From assembly GCA_023395555.1 (NCBI GenBank), contig JAEWYQ010000024.1, forward strand, positions 1-64,000: a DNA stretch of 64,000 nucleotides, in the 5' to 3' direction. The notes under the pieces are model-generated. The model was not told the DNA's origin, did not search any database, and worked only from the letters and a program-made list of their open reading frames with translations. Both the position numbers and the translations under genes were made by a program. Of the stretch, positions 28,752 through 36,208 are shown in pieces. The stretch is from Bacillota bacterium. GTDB taxonomy: Bacteria; Bacillota; Clostridia; Lachnospirales; Lachnospiraceae. Each line of letters opens with the position of its first letter. Within the stretch, counting starts at the first letter, position 1.

Positions 28752-30338
28752 TCATCTTCCGAATTCGGACAGCTGCAGCCCTTTGTTACGGTCAAGGGCG
28801 GTCTGAATGCTCCAGTTATGAACAAAGAGAAGCAGCGGATTCCCTTTCAGGTCCTTCACCTTCTTTGTATCCGAGGACACACTGAGTTTGCTGACATCAA
28901 TATCCTTATTCTCCACCCAGCGGATGAATTCATAGGGCAGGGGCTCCATTCGGATCTCCACCCCGTATTCAGATTCCAGACGGAACTTCAATACATCAAA
29001 TTGCAGGGTGCCTACCACCCCCACGATAATTTCCTCCATGCCGGTATTATACTCCTGAAAGATCTGGATCGCTCCCTCCTGGGCGATCTGGGATATTCCC
29101 TTGAGAAACTGCTTTCTCTTCATGGTATCCACCTGCCGCACCTTGGCAAAATGCTCCGGTGAGAAGGTGGGAATTCCCTCATAGGCAAATTTACAATCCG
29201 GTGTGCACAGGGTATCTCCGATGGAGAAGATCCCAGGGTCAAAGACTCCGATGATATCTCCCGCATAAGCCTCCTCAATGATGGTTCTCTCACTGGCCAT
29301 CATCTGCTGGGGCTGGGACAGACGCAGCTTTTTATTTCCCTGGACATGGTTTACTTCCATTCCCGCGCTGAATTTGCCGGAGCAGATTCTCATGAAGGCA
29401 ATCCGGTCCCGGTGTGCCTTGTTCATATTGGCCTGTATCTTGAATACGAAAGCGGAAAACTCGTTCCCCAGAGGGTCAATGGCCCCCTCGGTGGATTGTC
29501 TCGGCAAGGGCGAGGTAGTCATGGACAGATATTTCTTCAGAAAGAACTCCACTCCGAAATTGGTCAAAGCCGAACCGAAGAATACCGGTGTCAGCTTGCC
29601 GCTCAGCACCTGGTCAATATCGAATTCGCTGCTGGCGCCGTCGATCAGCTCGATTTCCTCCGACAGGATATTGTGATTCTCTTTGCCGATCAGTTCATCC
29701 AGCCCCGGATCACCCAGCTCCGCCTCCACCGTTTCAACCTCCTTCATGCCGTTATGGGCGGCATAAAAGCGGGAGATATGCTTCTTCTCCCGGTCATAGA
29801 CTCCCTTAAAATTCTTGCCGGAGCCGATGGGCCAGTTGATGGGACAGGTGCGGATTCCGAGAACGCTCTCGATCTCATCCAGCAATTCAAAGGTGTTCCT
29901 GGCCTCCCGGTCCAGCTTATTAATAAAGGTAAAGATGGGAATTCCCCTCATGACACATACCTTAAAAAGCTTCTTCGTCTGAGCCTCCACGCCCTTAGAG
30001 GCGTCGATTACCATGACCGCCGAATCCGCCGCCATCAGGGTGCGGTAGGTATCCTCCGAGAAATCCTGGTGCCCCGGCGTATCTAATATATTGATACAAT
30101 AACCGTCATAATTAAATTGCATTACGGATGAAGTAACCGAGATACCACGCTGCTTCTCGATCTCCATCCAGTCGGACACCGCGTGTTTGTCCGTCTTCTT
30201 GCCCTTAACGGAGCCGGCAAGGTTAATTGCTCCTCCGTACAGCAGCAGCTTCTCTGTCAGCGTCGTCTTGCCTGCGTCCGGGTGGGATATAATTGCAAAG
30301 GTCCTTCTTTTCTTTATTTCTTCGGTATAATTACCCAA
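28752..30338 (-). CDS. prfC: Peptide chain release factor 3
   Basis: RF3, a translational GTPase that recycles RF1/RF2 after termination. TTG 30338 is taken as start: GGAGG stands 7 nt upstream and the product becomes 528 residues, the normal RF3 length; a 13-codon longer ATG frame lacks a ribosome site. GTPase motifs are SHPDAGKTTLTEKLL (G1), RGISVTSSV (G2), DTPGHQDF (G3) and NKLDREARN (G4). The J-domain gene follows by 46 bp on the same strand and may be co-transcribed. Confidence 0.96.
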   Translation of the reverse strand: MGNYTEEIKKRRTFAIISHPDAGKTTLTEKLLLYGGAINLAGSVKGKKTDKHAVSDWMEIEKQRGISVTSSVMQFNYDGYCINILDTPGHQDFSEDTYRTLMAADSAVMVIDASKGVEAQTKKLFKVCVMRGIPIFTFINKLDREARNTFELLDEIESVLGIRTCPINWPIGSGKNFKGVYDREKKHISRFYAAHNGMKEVETVEAELGDPGLDELIGKENHNILSEEIELIDGASSEFDIDQVLSGKLTPVFFGSALTNFGVEFFLKKYLSMTTSPLPRQSTEGAIDPLGNEFSAFVFKIQANMNKAHRDRIAFMRICSGKFSAGMEVNHVQGNKKLRLSQPQQMMASERTIIEEAYAGDIIGVFDPGIFSIGDTLCTPDCKFAYEGIPTFSPEHFAKVRQVDTMKRKQFLKGISQIAQEGAIQIFQEYNTGMEEIIVGVVGTLQFDVLKFRLESEYGVEIRMEPLPYEFIRWVENKDIDVSKLSVSSDTKKVKDLKGNPLLLFVHNWSIQTALDRNKGLQLSEFGR

Positions 30339-30445
30339 TGTAAAGCCTCCAAACTGATCCGTCCGATGCATCTGCATCAGAATCTTCTAAATTTCTAAGT
30401 AAACCAATTAATCTTAATATATTAGAAAGCAAATTGTCAAGGGAT

Positions 30446-30631
30446 TTACATGGGGAAATCAGAGATTCCATACTTTGTTACTATCCCGTTCTCCTGTCGA
30501 TACCTCTGAGGGGAAATTCCTATCTCTTTACGAAAGACATACGTAAAATAACTTGCACTTTGAAATCCGCATGAGACTGCGGAAGTGTTGTAACCGGTGA
30601 TATTCCGGCGGATGTCGTTGCATATATTATT
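30446..30631 (-). pseudogene. AraC-family C-terminal remnant
   Basis: A 61-residue fragment with no start codon. It matches the last helix-turn-helix of AraC/YesN regulators: ITGYNTSAVSCGFQSASYF, then TYVFRKEIGISPQRYRQE. The upstream frame is closed by a stop at 30632-30634. The rest of the gene is gone, so it is a decayed copy between prfC and the tRNA cluster, a common place for insertion and loss. Confidence 0.75.
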
Positions 30632-30736
30632 TTAAGTACAGAAAATTAGACGTATGGGCATAATATAGGGATGATCCAAACAGGGGACTGACGTTGTCAA
30701 ACCTTTTCACTGGAAAATTCACGCACCAGATCAGAA

Positions 30737-30821
30737 CGTTTGCGGATGGATTTGAACCATCGGTGCGTTGCCGCACACCACCTTAGCAGAGTGGCACCAT
30801 AAACCTCTCGGACACGCAAAC
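30737..30821 (-). tRNA. tRNA-Ser (GCT)
   Basis: An 85-nt class II tRNA. The acceptor GTTTGCG pairs with CGCAAAC and G is the discriminator. The anticodon loop CTGCTAA gives GCT. The long variable arm has GTGCG/CGCAC capped by GCAA, and the T arm GATGG-TTCAAAT-CCATC is intact. CCA is not encoded. It begins 4 nt after tRNA-Tyr. Confidence 0.95.
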
Positions 30822-30825
30822 AGAG

Positions 30826-30908
30826 TGGATGGGGTAGGACTCGAACCTACGATGTTTCATTGTGACAGATTTACAGTCTGCTGCCCTCGCCGCTAGGCAT
30901 ACCCATCC
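30826..30908 (-). tRNA. tRNA-Tyr (GTA)
   Basis: An 83-nt class II tRNA. Acceptor GGATGGG/CCCATCC with discriminator A, anticodon loop CTGTAAA (GTA), a variable arm of about 14 nt and T arm GTAGG-TTCGAGT-CCTAC. CCA is not encoded. Spacers to both neighbouring tRNAs are 4 nt. Confidence 0.95.
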
Positions 30909-30912
30909 ATAA

Positions 30913-30985
30913 TAGCTCCGGCGGGATTCGAACCCGGCATTTCCGCCTTGAAAGGGCGATGTCCTCACCTTTAGACTACGGAGCC
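30913..30985 (-). tRNA. tRNA-Glu (TTC), slightly irregular
   Basis: A 73-nt tRNA with anticodon loop CTTTCAA (TTC) and stem TCGCC/GGCGG. Irregularities are a G1-U72 wobble at the end of the acceptor and a C49-C65 mismatch in the T stem. The T loop TTCGAAT is canonical. CCA is not encoded. A small stem (GCAGAC/GTCTGC, about 30990-31012) stands between it and the XRE gene. Confidence 0.92.
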
Positions 30986-31027
30986 ATATTGCAGACTCTG
31001 TTACAGGGTCTGCTGTTTATTTTCCTT

Positions 31028-31279
31028 TCACGCACTTATTCCCATTGCCTCGTCTGACATAACAAGAATATCATCAATCTTTACTCCGAAGACCGCTGCC
31101 AGAACCACCATATTGTCCATGGTTGGCAATGCTGTTCCATGCTGCCACTTGTATAAGGCCTGCGGTGTGGAGAAGCCGAATACCTCCTGCAAATCCTTTA
31201 CCGTCAAACCGGCACCCGCCCTCAGATTCATAATATTCTGTCCCGTCTTAACCATATCAATGGTTGGGATTGTAAACAT
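31028..31279 (-). CDS. Small XRE-family regulator
   Basis: An 83-residue single-domain Cro/CI-type DNA-binding protein. The helix-turn-helix is LTVKDLQEVFGFSTPQALYKWQHG (about 25-48), followed by LPTMDNMVVLAAVFGVKIDDIL. AGGAGG precedes the ATG. It is 43 bp downstream of rtcB and 42 bp upstream of tRNA-Glu on the same strand, so it may regulate the rtcB-tRNA run. Confidence 0.88.
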   Translation of the reverse strand: MFTIPTIDMVKTGQNIMNLRAGAGLTVKDLQEVFGFSTPQALYKWQHGTALPTMDNMVVLAAVFGVKIDDILVMSDEAMGISA

Positions 31280-31322
31280 TTCATTTTCCTCCTGTTCCGG
31301 CGCCGGCCAGAACAGGTATGTT

Positions 31323-32525
31323 CTAGTCAGATGCCTTAAAATTATAGATTGGTTTCATTACATCGATTACAACTACCGTTTCTCTAATCACATCGATAAT
31401 ATCCTCCAGGGACTTATACGCCATGGGCGCTTCATCAAGCGTAGCTTCATTGACAGAAGTAGTGTAAACACTCTCCATCATCCTTTTATATTCGTCCATA
31501 GAAAGACTTTCCTTTGCTTTTCTCCGTGACATAAGACGGCCTGCTCCGTGGGGTGCGGAATAATTCCACTCCGCATTGCCTTTTCCTGTTGCCAGCACAC
31601 TTCCGTCCCTCATATTAATTGGAATCAGCACCTTTTCATCTTTATGGGCTGCAATTGCACCCTTTCGTAATATCATTTCGTCTGTGTCAATATAATTATG
31701 GACGGTATGAAAAGCCTCTGAGCCTGGCATTTTGGTTCTTTCCAAAATAACTTCCGCCATCTTCTCACGGTTTCTTTTTGCAAAATGCTGAACAAGCTTA
31801 ACATCATGCAGGTAGTCCTCAAAGTAGGTTCCATATAGAAAGCATAAGTCCTCCGGCATGGTTGTCTCTCGTTTATTCCATGATATTTCCTCTAACGCCG
31901 CCTGGATTTCCTGCCGTTTTCCTGCCGCTTTGTAGGCCCTGATGATCTCATCCCTCTGTTGAAAATAGTCCTCTTTTCCCTTGTTTAAGTCGATTGCAAG
32001 CTGCTGATATATTTCCGCCACCTGTTTTCCCAGATTTCTGCTCCCAGAATGAATCACAAGATATTTTGTGCCGTCCTGGGCCTGATCTACTTCAATAAAG
32101 TGATTGCCGCCTCCAAGGGTACCCAGACTTCTCTCCAGCCGTTTCATGTCACGAAGACTTCTGCAGCAGCGCAGGCTTGTTAAATCAAACCTCTCCTGTC
32201 TTCCCTCCCATACATTCATCCCGGAAGGGATGAAATGTGCTGCTTCATCCAGCTTTTCAAAATCAATCTCTCCCTTGCCGAGATTAACCGTATACATACC
32301 ACAGCCGATATCAACACCTACGATATTAGGAACCGCTCTATCTACTACCGTCATCGTAGTGCCAATGGTACATCCCTTTCCGGCATGGACATCCGGCATA
32401 ATGCGAATTTTACTGCCCTTCGTAAACTCATAGTCACACATTCTGCGAATCTGCTCGATTGCTTCCTGCTCTATTATTTTGGCATAGCAGACTGCCGTAT
32501 TTACCTTTCCTTTAATCTCCAACAT
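31323..32525 (-). CDS. rtcB: RNA 3'-phosphate/5'-OH ligase RtcB
   Basis: A 400-residue GTP-dependent RNA ligase that joins 2',3'-cyclic-phosphate or 3'-phosphate ends to 5'-OH ends, as left by anticodon nucleases and mRNA interferases. The metal and active-site motifs are present: DVHAGKG (45-51), VDIGCG with Cys75, GGGNHF (138-143), HSGSR (159-163) and the guanylylated His326 in SAPHGAGR. The AAGGAG site before ATG 32525 is good. The length is that of the short bacterial RtcB class. It lies downstream of a tRNA-Lys-like leader and upstream of three tRNAs on one strand. Confidence 0.95.
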   Translation of the reverse strand: MLEIKGKVNTAVCYAKIIEQEAIEQIRRMCDYEFTKGSKIRIMPDVHAGKGCTIGTTMTVVDRAVPNIVGVDIGCGMYTVNLGKGEIDFEKLDEAAHFIPSGMNVWEGRQERFDLTSLRCCRSLRDMKRLERSLGTLGGGNHFIEVDQAQDGTKYLVIHSGSRNLGKQVAEIYQQLAIDLNKGKEDYFQQRDEIIRAYKAAGKRQEIQAALEEISWNKRETTMPEDLCFLYGTYFEDYLHDVKLVQHFAKRNREKMAEVILERTKMPGSEAFHTVHNYIDTDEMILRKGAIAAHKDEKVLIPINMRDGSVLATGKGNAEWNYSAPHGAGRLMSRRKAKESLSMDEYKRMMESVYTTSVNEATLDEAPMAYKSLEDIIDVIRETVVVIDVMKPIYNFKASD

Positions 32526-32561
32526 TGAATTTCTCCTTCCTTTTTATAACTACCCTGAGTA

Positions 32562-32641
32562 TACCCCGTATGAGGCTTGAATTCACGGCATCCCGATTAA
32601 AAACCGAGTGCTCGCCCAGCTGAGAACTGAGCTAACGGAGT
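32562..32641 (-). tRNA. Degenerate tRNA-Lys (TTT)-like sequence in the rtcB leader
   Basis: An 80-nt cloverleaf-like sequence ending 36 bp before rtcB. Acceptor ACTCCGT pairs with ACGGGGT (one G-U) and A is the discriminator. Anticodon stem CTCGG/TCGGG encloses TTTTTAA, giving TTT. The T loop TTCAAGC is canonical, but the T stem GTGAA/CTCAT is weak. The D stem GCTC/GAGC encloses a 15-nt loop, about twice normal. CCA is not encoded. It may be a decayed tRNA-Lys gene or a tRNA-like leader with its own role. Confidence 0.6.
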
Positions 32642-32644
32642 ATA

Positions 32645-32682
32645 AAAAGACCGCTCATCCTATAGAAGATAAGCGGTCTTTT
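32645..32682. terminator. Intrinsic terminator before the tRNA-like leader
   Basis: AAAAGACCGCT (32645-32655) pairs perfectly with 32672-32682. On the minus strand a T-run ends the stem, 4 nt before the tRNA-Lys-like sequence. It would end the small upstream gene; whether the tRNA-like RNA starts afresh behind it is open. Confidence 0.8.
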
Positions 32683-32752
32683 GTCAGCAGCTTGTTATTA
32701 TACCATGTCCTCATGCGGCCATGGTATCCCGCTCTGCGGCGGGATGCACACT

Positions 32753-32899
32753 TCACTGTGCTTCGGCACTGATATCTGCACATTTCAATCGACTTTTACT
32801 TATCTTATATGGACGCATCAATTTAAGACTCTGTATTTTATCCAGTGTCTCGTAACGTTCACTATTGAGGTAATAAGTAAAATTAATTGCCATGTTCAT
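32753..32899 (-). CDS. Possible 48-residue protein of unknown function
   Basis: A short frame starting with MNMAINFTYYLNSERYE and ending in CADISAEAQ. A GAGGGG ribosome site stands about 9 nt before the ATG, and a strong terminator lies 70 bp downstream after two further stems, which together resemble a transcription unit. No family is recognised. It could be a true small protein or the leftover start of a larger gene. Confidence 0.4.
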   Translation of the reverse strand: MNMAINFTYYLNSERYETLDKIQSLKLMRPYKISKSRLKCADISAEAQ

Positions 32900-33026
32900 T
32901 GTCTTTTCCCCTCTGGACTTTTGCCCGGTTTACTTCTTTCTATCTCATACTTTACCACAGAAATCTCTGGCTGTCATTAAACTTGTGGTATAAATTTTGT
33001 GTTGCTTGTTATTGATTGGCTTTTCT

Positions 33027-33056
33027 TTTTATTATTGACATATGTCAATAATAAAA
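33027..33056. promoter_or_regulatory. 30-bp perfect palindrome before the DUF134 gene
   Basis: A flawless palindrome centred on ACATATGT, with half-site TTTTATTATTGACAT. It ends 22 bp before the DUF134 start and overlaps the region where its promoter should lie. An operator for the DUF134 helix-turn-helix protein itself is the simplest reading. Confidence 0.7.
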
Positions 33057-33078
33057 GTAAACGAAGCGAGGTGAGGCG

Positions 33079-33528
33079 ATGCCAAGACCCCGGAAACACC
33101 GGCGTGTATGCTCGCACCCGCGATGTACCAGTTTCAGGCCATGCGGTGAGAGCGGACAGGGAATCACAATGACCCTTGACGAATACGAGGTCATCCGTCT
33201 GATTGACCTGGAAGGGCTGACACAGGAGCAATGCGCGGAACAAATGGAGGTTGCCCGTACGACGGTGCAAGCCATTTATACCAACGCCAGAAAAATACTG
33301 GCACAATGCATCGTGGAAGGGCGCCCTTTGCAAATTGGCGGCGGTGATGTGCTTTTTTGTGAGCATCACAACGCATCCTGCGGTCAAGGCTGCTGTAGGC
33401 GGAGAAATTCTAAAAACGAAGAAACGGAACCGGAAGCGAGTAAACATGGCAAAGAAAGCTGCTCAGGATGCAGCAAGGGAAAATCATCCGGATGCAGGAA
33501 ATTGAATGGTTTTGACCAAGCTGTTTGA
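33079..33528 (+). CDS. DUF134 helix-turn-helix protein
   Basis: A 149-residue DUF134 protein. It begins MPRPRKHRRVC with early Cys residues, then MTLDEYEVIRLIDLEGLTQEQCAEQM and VARTTVQAIYTNARKILAQ, a sigma-70-region-4-like helix-turn-helix. The C-terminal 50 residues are Cys-rich (CGQGCC, CSGCSKGKSSGC), fitting metal or Fe-S sensing. GGTGAGG precedes the ATG. It is 18 bp upstream of a NifX-like gene, the usual partner of DUF134. Confidence 0.88.
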   Translation: MPRPRKHRRVCSHPRCTSFRPCGESGQGITMTLDEYEVIRLIDLEGLTQEQCAEQMEVARTTVQAIYTNARKILAQCIVEGRPLQIGGGDVLFCEHHNASCGQGCCRRRNSKNEETEPEASKHGKESCSGCSKGKSSGCRKLNGFDQAV

Positions 33529-33546
33529 GGAAATGGAGGCAAAGAA

Positions 33547-33855
33547 ATGAGAATCGCAGTAGCATATGAAGGTGGAAAGGTGTTTCAGCATTTTGGACAC
33601 ACGGAACTGTTTAAGCTCTATGACATAGAGGCCGGCAAGATTCAGGGTACTGCTGTCGCGAACACAAACGGCAGCGGCCATGGCGCATTGGCTGGCTTTC
33701 TGAAAAATAAAAACGTAAACACGCTGATCTGCGGCGGGATTGGTGACGGTGCAAAACGTGCCCTGTCCGAAGCAGGCATTGAACTGTACGGCGGACATGA
33801 CTGCAGCAGCCACGGTGATCATCATCATCATCATCATCATGAGGGCGGGCATTGA
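33547..33855 (+). CDS. NifX/NifB-C-like (dinitrogenase cofactor family) protein with His-rich tail
   Basis: A 102-residue protein of the FeMo-cofactor-binding fold: MRIAVAYEGGKVFQHFGHTELFKLYDI, GSGHGALAGFLKNKNVNTLICGGIGDGA and a tail with seven consecutive His. Outside nitrogen fixers this family is linked to Fe-S or metal cluster handling. Just after the stop the tail motif (Gly-Gly-His, Asp-Cys, Ser-His-Gly, His run) recurs out of frame up to about 33885, so the gene appears to have lost a second His-rich repeat by a one-base shift. Confidence 0.85.
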   Translation: MRIAVAYEGGKVFQHFGHTELFKLYDIEAGKIQGTAVANTNGSGHGALAGFLKNKNVNTLICGGIGDGAKRALSEAGIELYGGHDCSSHGDHHHHHHHEGGH

Positions 33856-33991
33856 CTGCGGTAGCCATGGTAAACATCATCACTAGGATGGAATGATTGC
33901 GACAGCTACGGTCAACCCTATCGCCGCGAATGAAAATGTATTTGATTCTGCTAATATTAAAATCGATACAACTACTTAAAATATACAAAAC

Positions 33992-34027
33992 AAAAGCCGG
34001 GGAGATCATTGATATTCTCCGGCTTTT
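33992..34027. terminator. Bidirectional intrinsic terminator
   Basis: AAAAGCCGG-GGAGA pairs with TCTCC-GGCTTTT, with a 2-nt bulge. It lies between the convergent NifX-like and LysR genes and can end both transcripts. Confidence 0.8.
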
Positions 34028-34079
34028 CTATGCTTTTGAAAGCATCATGCGAAAAGCTGCCTGTCAGCCTCAGGCCCGC

Positions 34080-34961
34080 TTAACCGTTGTGAGCTCCGGT
34101 AAATTCATGAATCAGCGCTTTCATATGTTCCGTTAAATACTTGTTTTTATGGTGTACCAGTGAAAAGCTTCGTGTCAATGACATGTCTGATATATTGATT
34201 TCATGCAGTTCCCCTTGCTGTACGTAGGGGCTTGCAACACGCCGTGACAACACAGATATCCCGAGGTTTTGCAACAGTGCGGAAAGAATGGAATCAAAGC
34301 TGTGGGAGGTCCATTTCACATGGATCGCCGCCTTATGCTTTTCCAATTCTCTCTGAAAGAGCTCCCGTGTGCCGCTTCCGTCCTCCCGAACCAAAAACGG
34401 GCATTCCAGGATCTCCTGAAGCCGGACAGCTTGCCGGCCCGACAGCGGATGGCTTTTGTGGCAGACCAAAACAAGCTGATCCTCCAGCAGCGGATGCAAG
34501 AGAATATTCCTGTGCTTTGTCTGCCCCTCCACAAAGGCAAAATCCAATTTGCCGGTTAATATATTCTCCTCGATCACCGCTGTGTTGTCCACCAGCACCG
34601 AGACGAACACATTGGGATTGCCCGCTTCAAAACGGCGCAGGACAGGCGGCAGAACGCTCTGACCAATTGTAATAGTAGCACCTACCGTAAAATGCGGGGA
34701 CAGCGCAAGTCCGTTCATCTCCTTATCCATGGCACCGGTCAGGCTCAGAATCTGTCTGGTATACTCCAGAAGGCGCAGGCCTTCCGCAGTCATATACAGC
34801 TTCTTCCCAATCCGGTTAAACAGTAGAATCCGGTATTCGCTCTCAATCTCCTGAATTGCCTGGCTGATGGTGGGCTGGGCAATATGCAGCTCCTCTGCCG
34901 CCCTGCTCATATTCATGTGACGCGCTACCGCCTGAAAGATCTCCATAGTTCGTATCGTCAT
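34080..34961 (-). CDS. LysR-family transcriptional regulator
   Basis: A 293-residue LysR protein. The N-terminal winged helix (MTIRTMEIFQAVARHMNMSRAAEELHIAQPTISQAIQEIE) is followed by a two-lobed effector domain (about 90-290; FLVREDGSGTRELFQRELEKH). It is divergent, 109 bp away, from the sulfite-reductase-like gene and by the usual rule regulates it, probably with a sulfur metabolite as effector. Confidence 0.9.
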   Translation of the reverse strand: MTIRTMEIFQAVARHMNMSRAAEELHIAQPTISQAIQEIESEYRILLFNRIGKKLYMTAEGLRLLEYTRQILSLTGAMDKEMNGLALSPHFTVGATITIGQSVLPPVLRRFEAGNPNVFVSVLVDNTAVIEENILTGKLDFAFVEGQTKHRNILLHPLLEDQLVLVCHKSHPLSGRQAVRLQEILECPFLVREDGSGTRELFQRELEKHKAAIHVKWTSHSFDSILSALLQNLGISVLSRRVASPYVQQGELHEINISDMSLTRSFSLVHHKNKYLTEHMKALIHEFTGAHNG

Positions 34962-35070
34962 TGTATCACCTCCTATAGCAATATCCCTATTATTTTTATT
35001 TATATTATATATTTTACACTATATATATTCAAGCGTATAATAGAATAAAAAACACAAGAGGTTATTAAGG

Positions 35071-36057
35071 ATGAAAACAGAAATTGCCGGCAAAACCGCC
35101 GTAGACGCATCAACCGCAGCCCACCTGCATACCCCTGCTTCTCCTCTCACCCCGGAGCAAATCAAAAGCGTGAAGGGGCAAGGCTTTCTCTATAACAAGG
35201 GCACCCGTAATTTTTCCGGTCGTGTCATCACCGAAAACGGTATTTTGACCGACCGGCAAATGGCGGCTGTCACAGAGGCGGCAAGACGCTTCGGCAATGG
35301 CAGCATCGCCCTGACCGTGCGTCTGACGCTGGAGATTCAGGGGATTCCCTTCGAAAAGATCCCGGAAATGGTTCTGTTTATGGAAGCCCACGGGATGCAA
35401 TGCGGCGGTACCGGCTCCAAGGTGCGCCCCATTGTCGCCTGCAAGGGAACCACCTGCAGCAATGGCTTATGCGATACCTCCACTCTGGGGACAATCATTC
35501 ATCGGCGCTTTTATGAAGGCTACCGGCAGGTTATTCTCCCCCACAAATTTAAGATCGCCGTGGGCGGATGCCCCAACAACTGCATCAAGCCGGATCTCAA
35601 CGACGTTGGTATTGTCGCTGTCCGGTCCCCTGAATTGATTCTTGACAAATGCAGGGGATGCGCGAAGTGCGGCGTCGTAAACACCTGTCCCATGGGGGCC
35701 GCCTCGGTGGAGGACGGAAAAATACGCATTAATACTTCGCTCTGCAACAGCTGCGGAAAATGTGCGGGGAAATGTTATTTTTCCGCCTTGGAAGGTCTTG
35801 AAATACAATACCGGGTCTATATCGGAGGAAGATGGGGCAAGAAAGTCCGTCAGGGCTCCCCTCTCTCCAGGCTCGTCCCTGAGACAGAGGCGTTGGACCT
35901 GATTGAAAAAACCATCCTCCTGTTTAAAAAAGAGGGCGTAACCGGTGAACGGTTCTCCGATACCATCGAACGTCTTGGCATGGATTATGTGGAAGCCGCA
36001 CTGTATGGTACAGAGCTTTTGAATCGGAAAAGTGATATTTTAGAAGTTCGGACTTAA
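35071..36057 (+). CDS. Siroheme/[4Fe-4S] sulfite-reductase-like protein with ferredoxin domain
   Basis: A 328-residue single-chain protein resembling AsrC and small nitrite/sulfite reductases. It has an N-terminal ferredoxin-like half-domain (TPEQIKSVKGQGFLYNKGTRNFSGRV), Cys ligands for the siroheme-coupled cluster (CKGTTCSNGLC and GGCPNNCIKPDL), then two [4Fe-4S] motifs inserted before the C-terminus (CRGCAKCGVVNTCP and CNSCGKCAGKC). AsrA and AsrB partners are absent nearby, so the electron donor must be elsewhere. Sulfite, nitrite or another small oxyanion could be the substrate. Confidence 0.82.
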   Translation: MKTEIAGKTAVDASTAAHLHTPASPLTPEQIKSVKGQGFLYNKGTRNFSGRVITENGILTDRQMAAVTEAARRFGNGSIALTVRLTLEIQGIPFEKIPEMVLFMEAHGMQCGGTGSKVRPIVACKGTTCSNGLCDTSTLGTIIHRRFYEGYRQVILPHKFKIAVGGCPNNCIKPDLNDVGIVAVRSPELILDKCRGCAKCGVVNTCPMGAASVEDGKIRINTSLCNSCGKCAGKCYFSALEGLEIQYRVYIGGRWGKKVRQGSPLSRLVPETEALDLIEKTILLFKKEGVTGERFSDTIERLGMDYVEAALYGTELLNRKSDILEVRT

Positions 36058-36154
36058 TCCTTACTATGAAATTTATTAGTTACTCATAAATTTCCTAATA
36101 TCTTTACTCTCTTTAGTGTCTTTGTTATAGTTGAAAAAAGGCAGATAACAGGCA

Positions 36155-36201
36155 AGGGGTATCGCAAAATCACCAAAATAGAGTGATGGAGCGATACCCC
36201 T
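36155..36201. terminator. Long-stem terminator between convergent genes
   Basis: AGGGGTATCGC (36155-36165) pairs with 36191-36201, with an inner ATCAC/GTGAT stem. A T-rich tract follows on the plus strand. It separates the sulfite-reductase-like gene from the GH127 gene, which ends 8 bp further on. Confidence 0.75.
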
Positions 36202-36208
36202 ATTATTT

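Noticed and set aside
27521..28885. 454-codon plus-strand frame
   Set aside because: Entirely antisense to the J-domain protein and prfC; composition is that of a mirror frame.
28752..30377. ATG 30377 as prfC start
   Set aside because: TTG 30338 has GGAGG at 7 nt and gives the usual 528 residues; the longer start has no ribosome site.
30640..30736. Promoter or extra tRNA downstream of tRNA-Ser
   Set aside because: TTGACA occurs on the minus strand but without a -10 box at proper distance, and no cloverleaf can be drawn.
33079..33855. Nitrogen fixation locus
   Set aside because: Only a NifX-like small protein and DUF134 are present; no nifHDK or nifB gene nearby, so nitrogen fixation cannot be claimed.
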